This document shows, piece by piece, positions 1-6,718 of a stretch of 9,842 nt of DNA (positions within the stretch are counted from its first letter, which is position 1; the number at the start of each line of letters is the position of its first letter). Source of the stretch: Holosporales bacterium (GTDB taxonomy: Bacteria > Pseudomonadota > Alphaproteobacteria > RUG11792). The position numbers and the translations under genes were made by a program. The stretch spans positions 1-9,842 of the forward strand of contig JAIRYU010000055.1 in assembly GCA_031267545.1 (NCBI GenBank), read 5' to 3'. The notes below the pieces were generated by a model. The model was not told the DNA's origin. It ran no database searches and was given only the letters and a program-made list of their open reading frames with translations.

Positions 1-885
1 CTTGATACGTCCCATGAATGGATCTTTTCGAGAACTGGGATAGAGCAGCGTAGAATTGCGGCAGATGACGAGCTGGCGTCAGATTTAGGAATAATTGCCG
101 CAAACAAAGTAATCTCTCAGACTGGAATTGACCCTGGAGAAATTGGAGCAATTATCGTGTCGACAACTACTGCCGACAGGAGATTCCCATCGTGCGCCTG
201 CAGAATACAGGGAGCAATTGGGGCATTCAACGCGTTTGCATTCGATATCAACGCCGCCTGCGCTGGATTCATATATGGATTATCTGTATCCGACAGCATG
301 ATACGAACAATGAATATCAAAAATGTTCTGTTAGTGGCAACGGAAACGCTAACAAAGTTCGTAGACTGGACTGATAGATCCACATGCGTTTTGTTCGGAG
401 ACGGCGCTGGCGCAGTGCTTTTGCAGCCGTCCGACGATACTTCCAGGGGAATCATATCGACTATGCTATACTCGAACGGTAAACCGGAAAAGTACGATAG
501 CATCCTATCGCATAGCGGCTCTCAGAATGGAAATCGCGGGTACGTTACGATGGTTGGAAGGTCAGTGTTCAAATATGCGATCGAGTATATGTCGTCGTCA
601 ATGACTGAGATCCTGGATGAGAACGGCATGACGCTAGACGACGTTGATTGGATAATCCCGCATCAGGCAAACAAGAGGATCCTTGAGTCAATGTGTAAAA
701 TGAAAGACTTTCCGATAGAGAAGGTCGTGATAACGACCCAACGGCACGCTAATACGTCATCAGCCTCAATTCCGCTGGCATTGAAGGATATGATAGACTG
801 CGGGAAAATAAAGCAGGGAGATACGTTGCTCTTTACGGCTCTTGGAGCCGGATTAGTATGGGGATCTTCCATAGTGAAACTATGA
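1..885 (+). CDS. fabH: Beta-ketoacyl-ACP synthase III (FabH), 5'-truncated by window edge
   Basis: This is a condensing enzyme of type II fatty acid synthesis. It joins acetyl-CoA to malonyl-ACP to start each chain, in the cytoplasm. The reading frame is open from base 1, and the first visible residues (LDTSHEWIFSRTGIEQR) match the conserved VDTSDEWI..RTGI block near residue 26 of E. coli FabH, so about 25 N-terminal residues lie outside the window. 294 residues are visible. The catalytic triad is intact: Cys in NAACAGF (codon 259-261), His in IIPHQANKRI (661-663) and Asn in HANTSSAS (751-753). The frame ends at TGA 883-885. The GTG at 157 lies inside the conserved domain and is not the start. 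The HIT gene follows after 19 bp, which suggests cotranscription. The usual alphaproteobacterial partner plsX would be expected just upstream but cannot be seen. Confidence 0.97.
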   Translation, partial: LDTSHEWIFSRTGIEQRRIAADDELASDLGIIAANKVISQTGIDPGEIGAIIVSTTTADRRFPSCACRIQGAIGAFNAFAFDINAACAGFIYGLSVSDSMIRTMNIKNVLLVATETLTKFVDWTDRSTCVLFGDGAGAVLLQPSDDTSRGIISTMLYSNGKPEKYDSILSHSGSQNGNRGYVTMVGRSVFKYAIEYMSSSMTEILDENGMTLDDVDWIIPHQANKRILESMCKMKDFPIEKVVITTQRHANTSSASIPLALKDMIDCGKIKQGDTLLFTALGAGLVWGSSIVKL

Positions 886-904
886 GAAAGGATGGATAAA
901 ATTT

Positions 905-1264
905 ATGCAGTATGATTGCGATAATGCGTTCTATAAGATTATACATGGCACAATTAAAGCCAATGTTATATTGGAAGGAGAGCATTTTGTTGCTTTCCAT
1001 GACATCGCTCCGAAGGCTCCGGTTCATGTCTTAGTGATCCCAAAGGGGAACTATGCGGACTACTACGACTTTATGGAAAATGCCGCCAACGAGGAGATCA
1101 TAGGCTTTTTCAAGGGCGTAAATCAGATCGTAAAGCTAATGAAATTGGAACAAAATGGATTCAAACTCAGAACGAATTCCGGGAAGTTCAGGCTTAACGA
1201 CGAAGGAGGTCAAGAGGTTATGCACATGCATTTCCACGTTTTGGGAAAATCAACCGAGGAGTAA
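905..1264 (+). CDS. HIT-family (HINT-like) purine nucleoside phosphoramidase/hydrolase
   Basis: This small cytoplasmic histidine-triad protein of 119 residues has the full length of bacterial HINT proteins. Family members hydrolyse AMP-lysine, aminoacyl-AMP and related AMP conjugates. The signature near the C-terminus is GGQEVMHMHFHVLG, giving His107, His109 and His111 (H-x-H-x-H); His111 would be the nucleophile. The N-terminal half has the usual NVILEGEHFVAFHDIAPKAPVHVLVIPK core, where a bound nucleotide contacts the strand DIAPKAPVH. A purine-rich stretch AAAGGA (887-892) lies upstream of ATG 905. An ATG at 892 is in another frame and soon stops. The gene sits 19 bp after fabH and 8 bp before ileS. 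That position fits the proposed removal of adenylates made by synthetases, but this link is inference. The exact substrate cannot be read from sequence. Confidence 0.95.
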   Translation: MQYDCDNAFYKIIHGTIKANVILEGEHFVAFHDIAPKAPVHVLVIPKGNYADYYDFMENAANEEIIGFFKGVNQIVKLMKLEQNGFKLRTNSGKFRLNDEGGQEVMHMHFHVLGKSTEE

Positions 1265-1272
1265 ATATTAAC

Positions 1273-4086
1273 ATGGATGAACAACAGAACAGCGGCATTA
1301 TGCAATTAAAGGATACTGTGTTTTTACCGAAGACCAGTTTTCCTATGCGCGGAGATTTGCCTAAAAAAGATCCAATCATGGTAGACGCCTGGAAGGAATC
1401 GGATATATTCGGTAAGCTCAGACAAATATCGAAAAACCGAAAGAAGTTCATCCTTCACTTTGGACCGCCATATGCGAATGGACCAATTCATTCAGGCCAT
1501 GCTCTTATAGGAATTTTAAAGGATGCGATTAACAAGTCGTATCAGATGCTGGGATACGACGCTCCGCTGGTCATAGGTTGGGATTGCCATGGGTTGCCGA
1601 TAGAGTGGAAAATTGAAGAGAGCTTCTTGCAGCAAGGTAAAAAACGAGACGATGTTCCGGTAGCGGAGTTTATGGCGAAATGTCGCGAATTCGCAGAGAA
1701 CTGGATGGAGATTCAAAAGGAAGGCTTCAGGAAACTTGGTATCATCGCAGATTTCGATAACCCGTACTGCACGATGTACAAAGAAACAGAAGCTCAGATA
1801 TACGAGCAATTTTTAGAGATAGTAAAAAAGGGTTTCGTGTACAGAGGACAGAAGCCAGTTATGTGGTCTGTCGTTGAAAAGACAGCCCTTGCAGAGGCGG
1901 AGGTTGAATATCACGACAAGGTCAGCGACGCAATCTACGTAAGGTATCCTGTACATCATTCCAAGAATAAGCATCTAGAAGGAGCCTATGCCGTAATATG
2001 GACGACAACGCCGTGGACCATCCCAGGTAGCATGGCGATTGCCTACTCTCCGAATATTACATACTCGCTCGTTGACATTGACGGAGCGCGTTATGTTGTG
2101 GCCGAAGGGTTAGTATCAAAAATCGCTGATGAAATTGGGGCCAACGATCTGTCGGTAGTTCGTAATTTTGCCGGCGATGAACTGGCGGAAACGATATGCG
2201 AACATCCCTTAAAGGACCTCGGCTTTGAACGCGAAATACCGATGCTGCCAGGGCGTCATGTGACAACCGATATGGGAACAGGGCTTGTGCATACCGCCCC
2301 GGCGCATGGAGTAGACGATTTCGAGATCGGTACAAAATTCGGGTTGTTGATTAGAGACACGGTTAACGGCGACGGAACCCTTGCAGATTTCGTTCCGCGC
2401 TTTGCCGGAGAATACGTGTTCAAGGTGGGAACTCGCGTCATAGACGAGTTGAAAGAATCTGGAAATTTGCTACATGCAAGCCAAATAACCCACAGCTACC
2501 CGCATTCATGGCGCTCAAAGGCCCCGCTCATATTCAGGACCACGACGCAATGGTTTATATCAATTGACAAAGTAAGGAGCGCCCTCGTCGAAGAGATAGA
2601 CAACACGAAATGGTTTCCAGAACAATATGTGAATCGTATACGAAGTATGGTGTCGCAACGTCCGGATTGGTGTATTTCAAGACAGCGACTATGGGGAGTT
2701 CCGATCGCCATATTTATCCGCAAGGATACCGGCGAGATACTACTGGACGAATCGGTTTTCAAGAGAACGATCGAGACATTTAGAACGCGCGGAATCGAAT
2801 CTTGGAGAACTCTCCCAGATTCACATTTTCTCGGGGAAAAATACAATGCTAACGACTATGAAAAAGTACTAGACACACTGGAGGTATGGTTCGATAGCGC
2901 GTGTTCGCATCACTATGTTCTGAAGGATAGAGATTATCTAAGCTGGCCCGCAGATCTGTATTTTGAGGGTTCCGATCAACACAGAGGGTGGTTTCAATCG
3001 TCGCTTGTAGAATCTGTTTGTACGACAGGAAAAGCTCCATACAGACACGTTGCAACCAACGGATTTGTTCTCGATAAAGATGGTAGGAAGATGTCAAAAT
3101 CTGTCGGGAATGTCATATCGCCTGACGATGTAACATCGAAATTTGGCGCAGATATTTTGAGGCTATGGTGCTTGAATTCCGACTACTCTCAGGACATGAG
3201 GTTGGGAGATGAGATACTTAACCGGCAAAGAGACGTTTACAGAAGATTCCGCAATACCCTGAGATATATTTTGGGAGTTATATCCGAGTACGATCCGGCT
3301 GATTACGTCGCATACGATAGCATGCCGGAGCTCGAGAAATTTATTTGCGCAAGGTTGTATGATTTAGACGCCATTATGAAGCGGTCGATACTGTCATACG
3401 ATTTGCAAACATTTTGCCTAGAACTTCACTCATTTTGCGCGAACGAGCTGTCGGCGTTTTACTTCGATATTCGCAAGGACTCGGTGTATTGCGATCACAA
3501 AAATAATAAAACGCGCGCTGCCTGTCTGACCGTTATGGATTGGACGTTTCGGTGTGTCGTCCATTGGCTCGCGCCGATTCTTTCGTTCACGGCAGAGGAG
3601 GCATGGCAGACATATCATCTAAACGATCGGAAGACCAGCATTCACCTACAAACATTTCCGGAAATTCCAACGGAGTGGAAAAATGATGCAATTAAGAAAA
3701 GGTGGTACGCGATTCAGAACGTTAGGAAAACGATCACGGAAGCTATAGAAATTGAACGCAGCGCGGGGATAGTCGGATCCAGCCTGGAGGCGGCGGTATA
3801 CCTATATTCCAATGATAATGAGAATATTTCTTTGCTCAAATCCGTGGATTGGAAGGAAGCTGCGATAGTATCGGACGCCGTTGTCGTAAACGCGCAAGCT
3901 CCGTCTGGAGCTCGCATCGGCAGTGCAAGCGGTATCGGAGTAACCGTTAAAAGAGCAGATGGAATTAAATGCGAAAGATGCTGGAAGATCATGAAAGAAG
4001 TCTCGAGTAAAGGAACAAGGTTCGGTAGCGCAAGCCTATGCGATAGATGCTCTGACGTAGTTAGTAACTCAGTTGTTTCAAGCTAA
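1273..4086 (+). CDS. ileS: Isoleucyl-tRNA synthetase (IleRS)
   Basis: This class I synthetase charges tRNA-Ile with isoleucine. It has 937 residues, against 938 in E. coli. In order it shows the HIGH motif as HSGH (residues 73-76, in PPYANGPIHSGHAL), a CP1 editing insert with TTTPWTIPGS (244-253) and HTAPAHGVDD (340-349), the isoleucine/adenylate region, KMSKS (606-610, in DGRKMSKSVGN), the alpha-helical anticodon-binding domain, and a C-terminal zinc knuckle with Cys900, Cys903, Cys923 and Cys926 (CERC...CDRC). Editing residues equivalent to E. coli His333 and Asp342 are kept as His340 and Asp349. The position of E. coli Asn250 is Ser253 here. ATG 1273 follows the HIT stop by 8 bp, and GAGGAG (1256-1261), inside the end of the HIT gene, is a good ribosome binding site, so the two are probably translationally coupled. 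The bacterial type (not the long eukaryote-like type found in Rickettsia) and the zinc knuckle fit an alphaproteobacterium. Confidence 0.99.
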   Translation: MDEQQNSGIMQLKDTVFLPKTSFPMRGDLPKKDPIMVDAWKESDIFGKLRQISKNRKKFILHFGPPYANGPIHSGHALIGILKDAINKSYQMLGYDAPLVIGWDCHGLPIEWKIEESFLQQGKKRDDVPVAEFMAKCREFAENWMEIQKEGFRKLGIIADFDNPYCTMYKETEAQIYEQFLEIVKKGFVYRGQKPVMWSVVEKTALAEAEVEYHDKVSDAIYVRYPVHHSKNKHLEGAYAVIWTTTPWTIPGSMAIAYSPNITYSLVDIDGARYVVAEGLVSKIADEIGANDLSVVRNFAGDELAETICEHPLKDLGFEREIPMLPGRHVTTDMGTGLVHTAPAHGVDDFEIGTKFGLLIRDTVNGDGTLADFVPRFAGEYVFKVGTRVIDELKESGNLLHASQITHSYPHSWRSKAPLIFRTTTQWFISIDKVRSALVEEIDNTKWFPEQYVNRIRSMVSQRPDWCISRQRLWGVPIAIFIRKDTGEILLDESVFKRTIETFRTRGIESWRTLPDSHFLGEKYNANDYEKVLDTLEVWFDSACSHHYVLKDRDYLSWPADLYFEGSDQHRGWFQSSLVESVCTTGKAPYRHVATNGFVLDKDGRKMSKSVGNVISPDDVTSKFGADILRLWCLNSDYSQDMRLGDEILNRQRDVYRRFRNTLRYILGVISEYDPADYVAYDSMPELEKFICARLYDLDAIMKRSILSYDLQTFCLELHSFCANELSAFYFDIRKDSVYCDHKNNKTRAACLTVMDWTFRCVVHWLAPILSFTAEEAWQTYHLNDRKTSIHLQTFPEIPTEWKNDAIKKRWYAIQNVRKTITEAIEIERSAGIVGSSLEAAVYLYSNDNENISLLKSVDWKEAAIVSDAVVVNAQAPSGARIGSASGIGVTVKRADGIKCERCWKIMKEVSSKGTRFGSASLCDRCSDVVSNSVVSS

Positions 4087-4190
4087 TACAATTAGCACCA
4101 TGTTTTTAGGCAGCCGTAGGAGCTGGACAAGCGCGTCCGCCGAAATTTGCTCTTGCTAATCTTGCCGTTATTTGGCACACTGCCCGTGTT
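4087..4190 (+). promoter_or_regulatory. Gap between ileS and tRNA-Glu; weak candidate tRNA promoter
   Basis: This 104-bp spacer holds no ORF of note. A possible promoter for the tRNA pair is TTGCTA (4153-4158), 17 bp, CACACT (4176-4181), then a GC-rich GCCC discriminator just before the tRNA. The -10 match is poor (3 of 6). A short GGAC/GTCC hairpin near 4118-4133 has no T tract, so I do not call it an ileS terminator. Whether the tRNAs have their own promoter or are read through from ileS is unresolved. Confidence 0.2.
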
Positions 4191-4266
4191 GTCTCCTTCG
4201 TCTAGCGGCCTAGGACACCGCCCTCTCACGGCGGCAACACGGGTTCGAGTCCCGTAGGAGACGCCA
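4191..4266 (+). tRNA. tRNA-Glu, anticodon CTC
   Basis: A complete 76-nt cloverleaf with CCA encoded (4264-4266). The acceptor arms GTCTCCT (4191-4197) and AGGAGAC (4256-4262) pair fully, with G4263 as discriminator. The anticodon stem CCGCC/GGCGG (4218-4222/4230-4234) encloses the loop CTCTCAC, placing anticodon CTC at 4225-4227; it decodes GAG. The T arm carries GGTTCGAGTCC. Much of the sequence outside the acceptor stem matches E. coli tRNA-Glu, which has TTC instead. It is followed after 16 bp by tRNA-Lys, so the two are probably one transcript. Confidence 0.97.
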
Positions 4267-4282
4267 TCTTGTGTTTAGAATA

Positions 4283-4358
4283 GGGCGCCTAGCTCAGTTG
4301 GCAGAGCAACTGACTCTTAATCAGTGGGTCGCAGGTTCGAATCCTGCGGCGCCCACCA
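4283..4358 (+). tRNA. tRNA-Lys, anticodon CTT
   Basis: A complete 76-nt cloverleaf with CCA encoded (4356-4358). The acceptor arms GGGCGCC (4283-4289) and GGCGCCC (4348-4354) pair fully, with A4355 as discriminator. The anticodon stem ACTGA/TCAGT (4309-4313/4321-4325) encloses CTCTTAA, giving anticodon CTT at 4316-4318; it decodes AAG. The D arm AGCTCAGTTGG and T arm GGTTCGAATCC are canonical. It lies in tandem with tRNA-Glu(CTC). Confidence 0.97.
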
Positions 4359-4483
4359 ATTACTAGCTAAAATCTCCGTTATTTTGAGGCGCATCAAACT
4401 CGCCGTAATACCAAGGGTTTGAGAACAGTGGGACCGTATTGCGATTTTCCATGGAACTAACCTACGGATATTCCAGAAAGTAT

Positions 4484-4529
4484 GACCCGCGACGCCGCGA
4501 CGTTTATAGTCAACGGTATACTGCGGGTC
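4484..4529. repeat. Nested inverted repeat downstream of the tRNA pair
   Basis: Outer arms GACCCGC (4484-4490) and GCGGGTC (4523-4529) match perfectly over 7 bp. An inner hairpin CGTT-7 nt-AACG (4501-4515) lies between them. It is in the 207-bp gap between tRNA-Lys and the 3' end of the - strand coiled-coil gene. It could be a processing or termination structure for either convergent transcript, but there is no T tract on either side. The rest of this gap (4359-4565) shows only an imperfect GCGC-rich palindrome around 4541-4560. Confidence 0.3.
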
Positions 4530-4565
4530 GCCTTTGTAACTACGCGCCATATGCGCGGTACGAAT

Positions 4566-6149
4566 TTATGTACGATATAATACTGAGTCTCCTAGAGCCT
4601 GCCGCGCTACCTCGGCATTTTGCATCAGCTTCCGAATTTGTTCGTTGGCTTGATCAAGCTCCGCCTTAACTCGGTCTCCTGCAAAGCGCTCATCCGCCAT
4701 AGCGCGCTCGTGTTCTGCGCTCTGCGCTTGGAGGGCTGCGTTGGCGTCGTCTATTAGAGCCTCTCTCTTAGCTATCTTCCTCTTAAACTTGCTTTGCGCC
4801 TCGTCATGGAGTTGCCGCAACCTTTGCGCTGCCTCACGGAGATCTTCCACTTCGGTTTTTAGCCGCGCTTCCTCAGCTTGCGCCTCGTTACGTTCCTTCA
4901 TTGCTTTTGAGAGTTCCGCTACGCGCGCCATATGGGCGTCTGTCGCATCCTTTTGTCTCGCCTCTGATTCTTCGAGCGATACCTCTTGCATTCTGAGGGC
5001 TGTGTAGACATCCGACAGCTCCGATATCGCCATTTCGTGGGATTTTTCTAGCTTTTCAGAGTCCTCTTCCAGTCTTCTCGCGTTCTCTTCCGCCTTCTTT
5101 CTCTCATCCTCTAATTCTTTCTGAACTTCATCTAGCCGTTGTCGTAGATCCGCATTCCCTACAAGCGTTTCTCGATGTTTGATCTCTTCCGTTTCAACCT
5201 GCTGCCTCAAGTCGCTTGCTATCGTTTTCCACTGATCTAGCTCCACCTGTAGCCGCGCCATATCAGATTTAAAGCTCGCCTGCGTACGCCCGCTCTCTTC
5301 TCTGAACGCCGCTCTTTCGGACTCCAGCCTCTTGATCTTAGCTTCAAGTTCTTTTACGCGCTTAACCTGCCTCAGCATGCCCTGTCTCTCCAACGCCAGC
5401 CCGGAGAGTCGCGCGCGCTGTTCTTCGATTATTTTCGTTTTCTGTTCTGTTCGCTCCTCAGCTTCGCGCCGCCTCCGCTCTAGCTGCTTTACATTTCTTT
5501 CCTGATCGGCTCTTTGCTGCGTTGCATCATTGAGAGAACGCGTGAGTTTCTCCTTTTCGCTTTCTGCCCTTGCTATCGTTAGTCCCATCTGTTCTTTTTC
5601 GCGTTTCGTCTGGCCAACCTGATACTCAAAGAGGACTATCTGAGATTTGGCGGCCTCTAGTTCTCCCTCCAACTGAGATTTCTGTTTCTGGAATCTGTCT
5701 TGATCCTCCGCCAACTTCTTTACACTGTCGTCGAATTCTTTCCTCTGCTGTTTGCGTTCGATTGCGGCGGTCACCTGCCTCTTGAGTTCAGTATTTAACT
5801 TCCTGAGCCTTGCAAGTTCTTTTCCTACTGACTTTCCATGTATCCCCTCCAGCTCTCTTCTCGCATCTGCCAGCTGCCGCTCTAAATCTAGCAGCCGCGC
5901 TTGTAGCTCCGGAGTATCGGCTACTTGCCGCCGTTGCGCAGCCTCTTCTGCCGTCGCGCCATCGATCTCATGCCTCGCCTCCCTGAGTCGTAACCCGATC
6001 AACTCGATTCTCTCCGGATTTAGCGCGACTAATACGCCTGTAGCTCCCAGACCAACGAGCTCGTCGCCAATCTGCCTTTCGGCTGCATGGACCCACGATG
6101 CAGCCGTTATACTTGCTGTTAGTAGCGCCATTCTTGTTAGATTTCTCAT
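4566..6149 (-). CDS. Exported long coiled-coil protein, function unknown
   Basis: A 527-residue protein I do not recognise as a named family. It starts with a short basic tip and a hydrophobic core ending in SWVHA (residues 18-22), a plausible Sec signal peptide cleaved near VHA|AE, so the product is probably periplasmic or outside the cell. Residues about 23-60 are less charged (DELVGLGATGVLVALNPER). From about 82 to 515 it is nearly continuous coiled coil: no proline after residue 80, no cysteine anywhere, one tryptophan in the mature part (307), very rich in E, K, R, Q and A. Leu, Ala or Val recurs at one heptad position in many consecutive heptads from about 336 to 468. The TTG at 6155 is the longest-frame start, but AGGAAGGG (6164-6157) is 7 nt from ATG 6149 and only 1 nt from the TTG, so ATG 6149 is preferred. 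It is transcribed alone, convergent to the tRNAs. It could be a structural, envelope or secreted host-interaction protein; none of these is shown by sequence. Similarity to SMC or myosin rods would be compositional only. Confidence 0.9.
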   Translation of the reverse strand: MRNLTRMALLTASITAASWVHAAERQIGDELVGLGATGVLVALNPERIELIGLRLREARHEIDGATAEEAAQRRQVADTPELQARLLDLERQLADARRELEGIHGKSVGKELARLRKLNTELKRQVTAAIERKQQRKEFDDSVKKLAEDQDRFQKQKSQLEGELEAAKSQIVLFEYQVGQTKREKEQMGLTIARAESEKEKLTRSLNDATQQRADQERNVKQLERRRREAEERTEQKTKIIEEQRARLSGLALERQGMLRQVKRVKELEAKIKRLESERAAFREESGRTQASFKSDMARLQVELDQWKTIASDLRQQVETEEIKHRETLVGNADLRQRLDEVQKELEDERKKAEENARRLEEDSEKLEKSHEMAISELSDVYTALRMQEVSLEESEARQKDATDAHMARVAELSKAMKERNEAQAEEARLKTEVEDLREAAQRLRQLHDEAQSKFKRKIAKREALIDDANAALQAQSAEHERAMADERFAGDRVKAELDQANEQIRKLMQNAEVARQALGDSVLYRT

Positions 6150-6156
6150 TCTCAAA

Positions 6157-6164
6157 CCCTTCCT
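6157..6164 (-). promoter_or_regulatory. Ribosome binding site deciding the start of the coiled-coil gene
   Basis: On the - strand AGGAAGGG precedes ATG 6149 with a 7-nt spacer, the optimal range. The upstream TTG at 6155 would overlap the footprint of this site with a 1-nt spacer. This supports a 527-residue rather than a 529-residue product. Confidence 0.75.
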
Positions 6165-6196
6165 ATCCCGTAAACTGCGCTCATGCGCTGAGTCAC

Positions 6197-6225
6197 TTTA
6201 TACACCATATTATTAAAACTTTAAA
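6197..6225 (-). promoter_or_regulatory. Candidate sigma-70 promoter of the coiled-coil gene
   Basis: Read on the - strand, TTTAAA (6225-6220) is a 4 of 6 match to TTGACA and TATAAA (6202-6197) is a 5 of 6 match to TATAAT, with an exact 17-bp spacer. Transcription would start near 6190 and give a leader of about 40 nt including the ribosome binding site. A perfect 12-bp palindrome TTTTCATGAAAA (6240-6251) lies about 15 bp upstream of the -35 and could be an operator. That region is also the T tract of the terminator just upstream. Confidence 0.5.
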
Positions 6226-6247
6226 CATATCTTGCGAAATTTTCATG

Positions 6248-6267
6248 AAAAACCCGACGTCTGTCGG
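6248..6267 (-). terminator. Candidate rho-independent terminator, - strand
   Basis: Read on the - strand, CCGAC (6267-6263), loop AGAC, GTCGG (6258-6254), then G and TTTTT (6252-6248). The stem has 5 perfect GC-rich pairs and a tetraloop, with a T tract directly after. It sits between the small - strand ORFs (6353-6657) and the promoter of the coiled-coil gene, so it would end a transcript from that region and insulate the next gene. The stem is short, so efficiency is uncertain. Confidence 0.45.
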
Positions 6268-6352
6268 AGGCGGTTGGTAGACTGAACTAACTGAGAGCAT
6301 TGACAATAAGGACATGCGGCGTAAAGATTTTTTGTAAAAAATATGGATCGCG

Positions 6353-6400
6353 CTAGGTTGTAAAAGTTGTAAAACATGTTTCCATTCTTCGAAAACTCAT
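6353..6400 (-). CDS. Possible 15-residue leader-like peptide, Thr/Phe rich
   Basis: ATG 6400 on the - strand is preceded by AAGGG with a 6-nt spacer and encodes MSFRRMETCFTTFTT, then TAG. The FTTFTT tail is encoded by a perfect tandem 9-bp repeat (GTTGTAAAA on the + strand, 6357-6365 and 6366-6374). A terminator follows about 90 nt downstream, an arrangement that resembles amino-acid attenuation leaders. No threonine biosynthesis gene follows; the next gene is the coiled-coil protein, which has its own promoter candidate. It may be a chance ORF. Confidence 0.15.
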   Translation of the reverse strand: MSFRRMETCFTTFTT

Positions 6401-6438
6401 CAACTACCCTTGGGAACGCCCGCTAGTCACGTAATTGC

Positions 6439-6657
6439 CTAGGCAACGCCATCATCGTCCGGAACGGTTCCAAAGGACAACACAGCAATCTTGGTCCTGA
6501 TCTTTGACACTTCGTTTTCGATCACGATTTCTTGAATACTCTTCACGTCTGATGAAACGCCTCGAGCGCCGCCGAGTGACTTTAATTCGCTAACCAATCG
6601 CTCTTCCTTGTTACGAAGGCTCCGAATCTCGTTTTTACCGATAGAATAGAGAGACAC
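6439..6657 (-). CDS. Hypothetical small protein or frameshifted remnant
   Basis: A 72-codon frame starting at GTG 6657 and ending at TAG 6441-6439. The product is charged and predicted helical (IRSLRNKEERLVSELKSL, then IQEIVIENEVSKIRTKIAVL), has no cysteine, and ends with an acidic PDDDGVA. I recognise no family. The start is weak: only GGTGG lies 3 nt upstream, and a stop is 5 codons further up. An ATG at 6677 opens a different frame that would join this one if one TC unit were lost from the TCTCTC run at about 6654-6649, giving MNDLGGVCLYSIGKNEIR. So it may be a real gene with an odd start, a gene broken by a 2-bp expansion, or a chance ORF. A divergent promoter candidate (TTGCAA 6724-6719, 16 bp, TAATAT 6702-6697) and the downstream terminator at 6248-6267 favour transcription of this strand. 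Confidence 0.3.
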   Translation of the reverse strand: MSLYSIGKNEIRSLRNKEERLVSELKSLGGARGVSSDVKSIQEIVIENEVSKIRTKIAVLSFGTVPDDDGVA

Positions 6658-6718
6658 ACGCCACCAAGGTCATTCATAACCGCGTCAATACACTATATAT
6701 TAATCATTTTTTAACCAT

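Noticed and set aside
117..503. Long antisense frame across fabH (and similar antisense frames across ileS, ftsY and the symporter)
   Set aside because: They are shadows of strongly conserved genes on the other strand, without ribosome binding sites or family features.
157..885. FabH starting at GTG 157
   Set aside because: The conserved FabH N-terminal block continues in frame to base 1, so the start lies outside the window.
4317..4550. - strand 77-residue frame ending in NWWAPQDSNLRPTD
   Set aside because: Its end is the antisense of tRNA-Lys; this peptide is a well-known false translation of tRNA genes.
4439..4669. + strand 76-residue frame after the tRNAs
   Set aside because: It overlaps the 3' end of the coiled-coil gene antisense, has no ribosome binding site and no recognisable sequence.
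6150..6155. TTG 6155 as the start of the coiled-coil gene
   Set aside because: The Shine-Dalgarno sequence is 1 nt away from it but 7 nt from ATG 6149.
6399..6410. 11-mer TCAACTACCCT shared with 9141-9151 as a repeat
   Set aside because: Several 11-mer matches are expected by chance in a window this size, and the flanks do not match.
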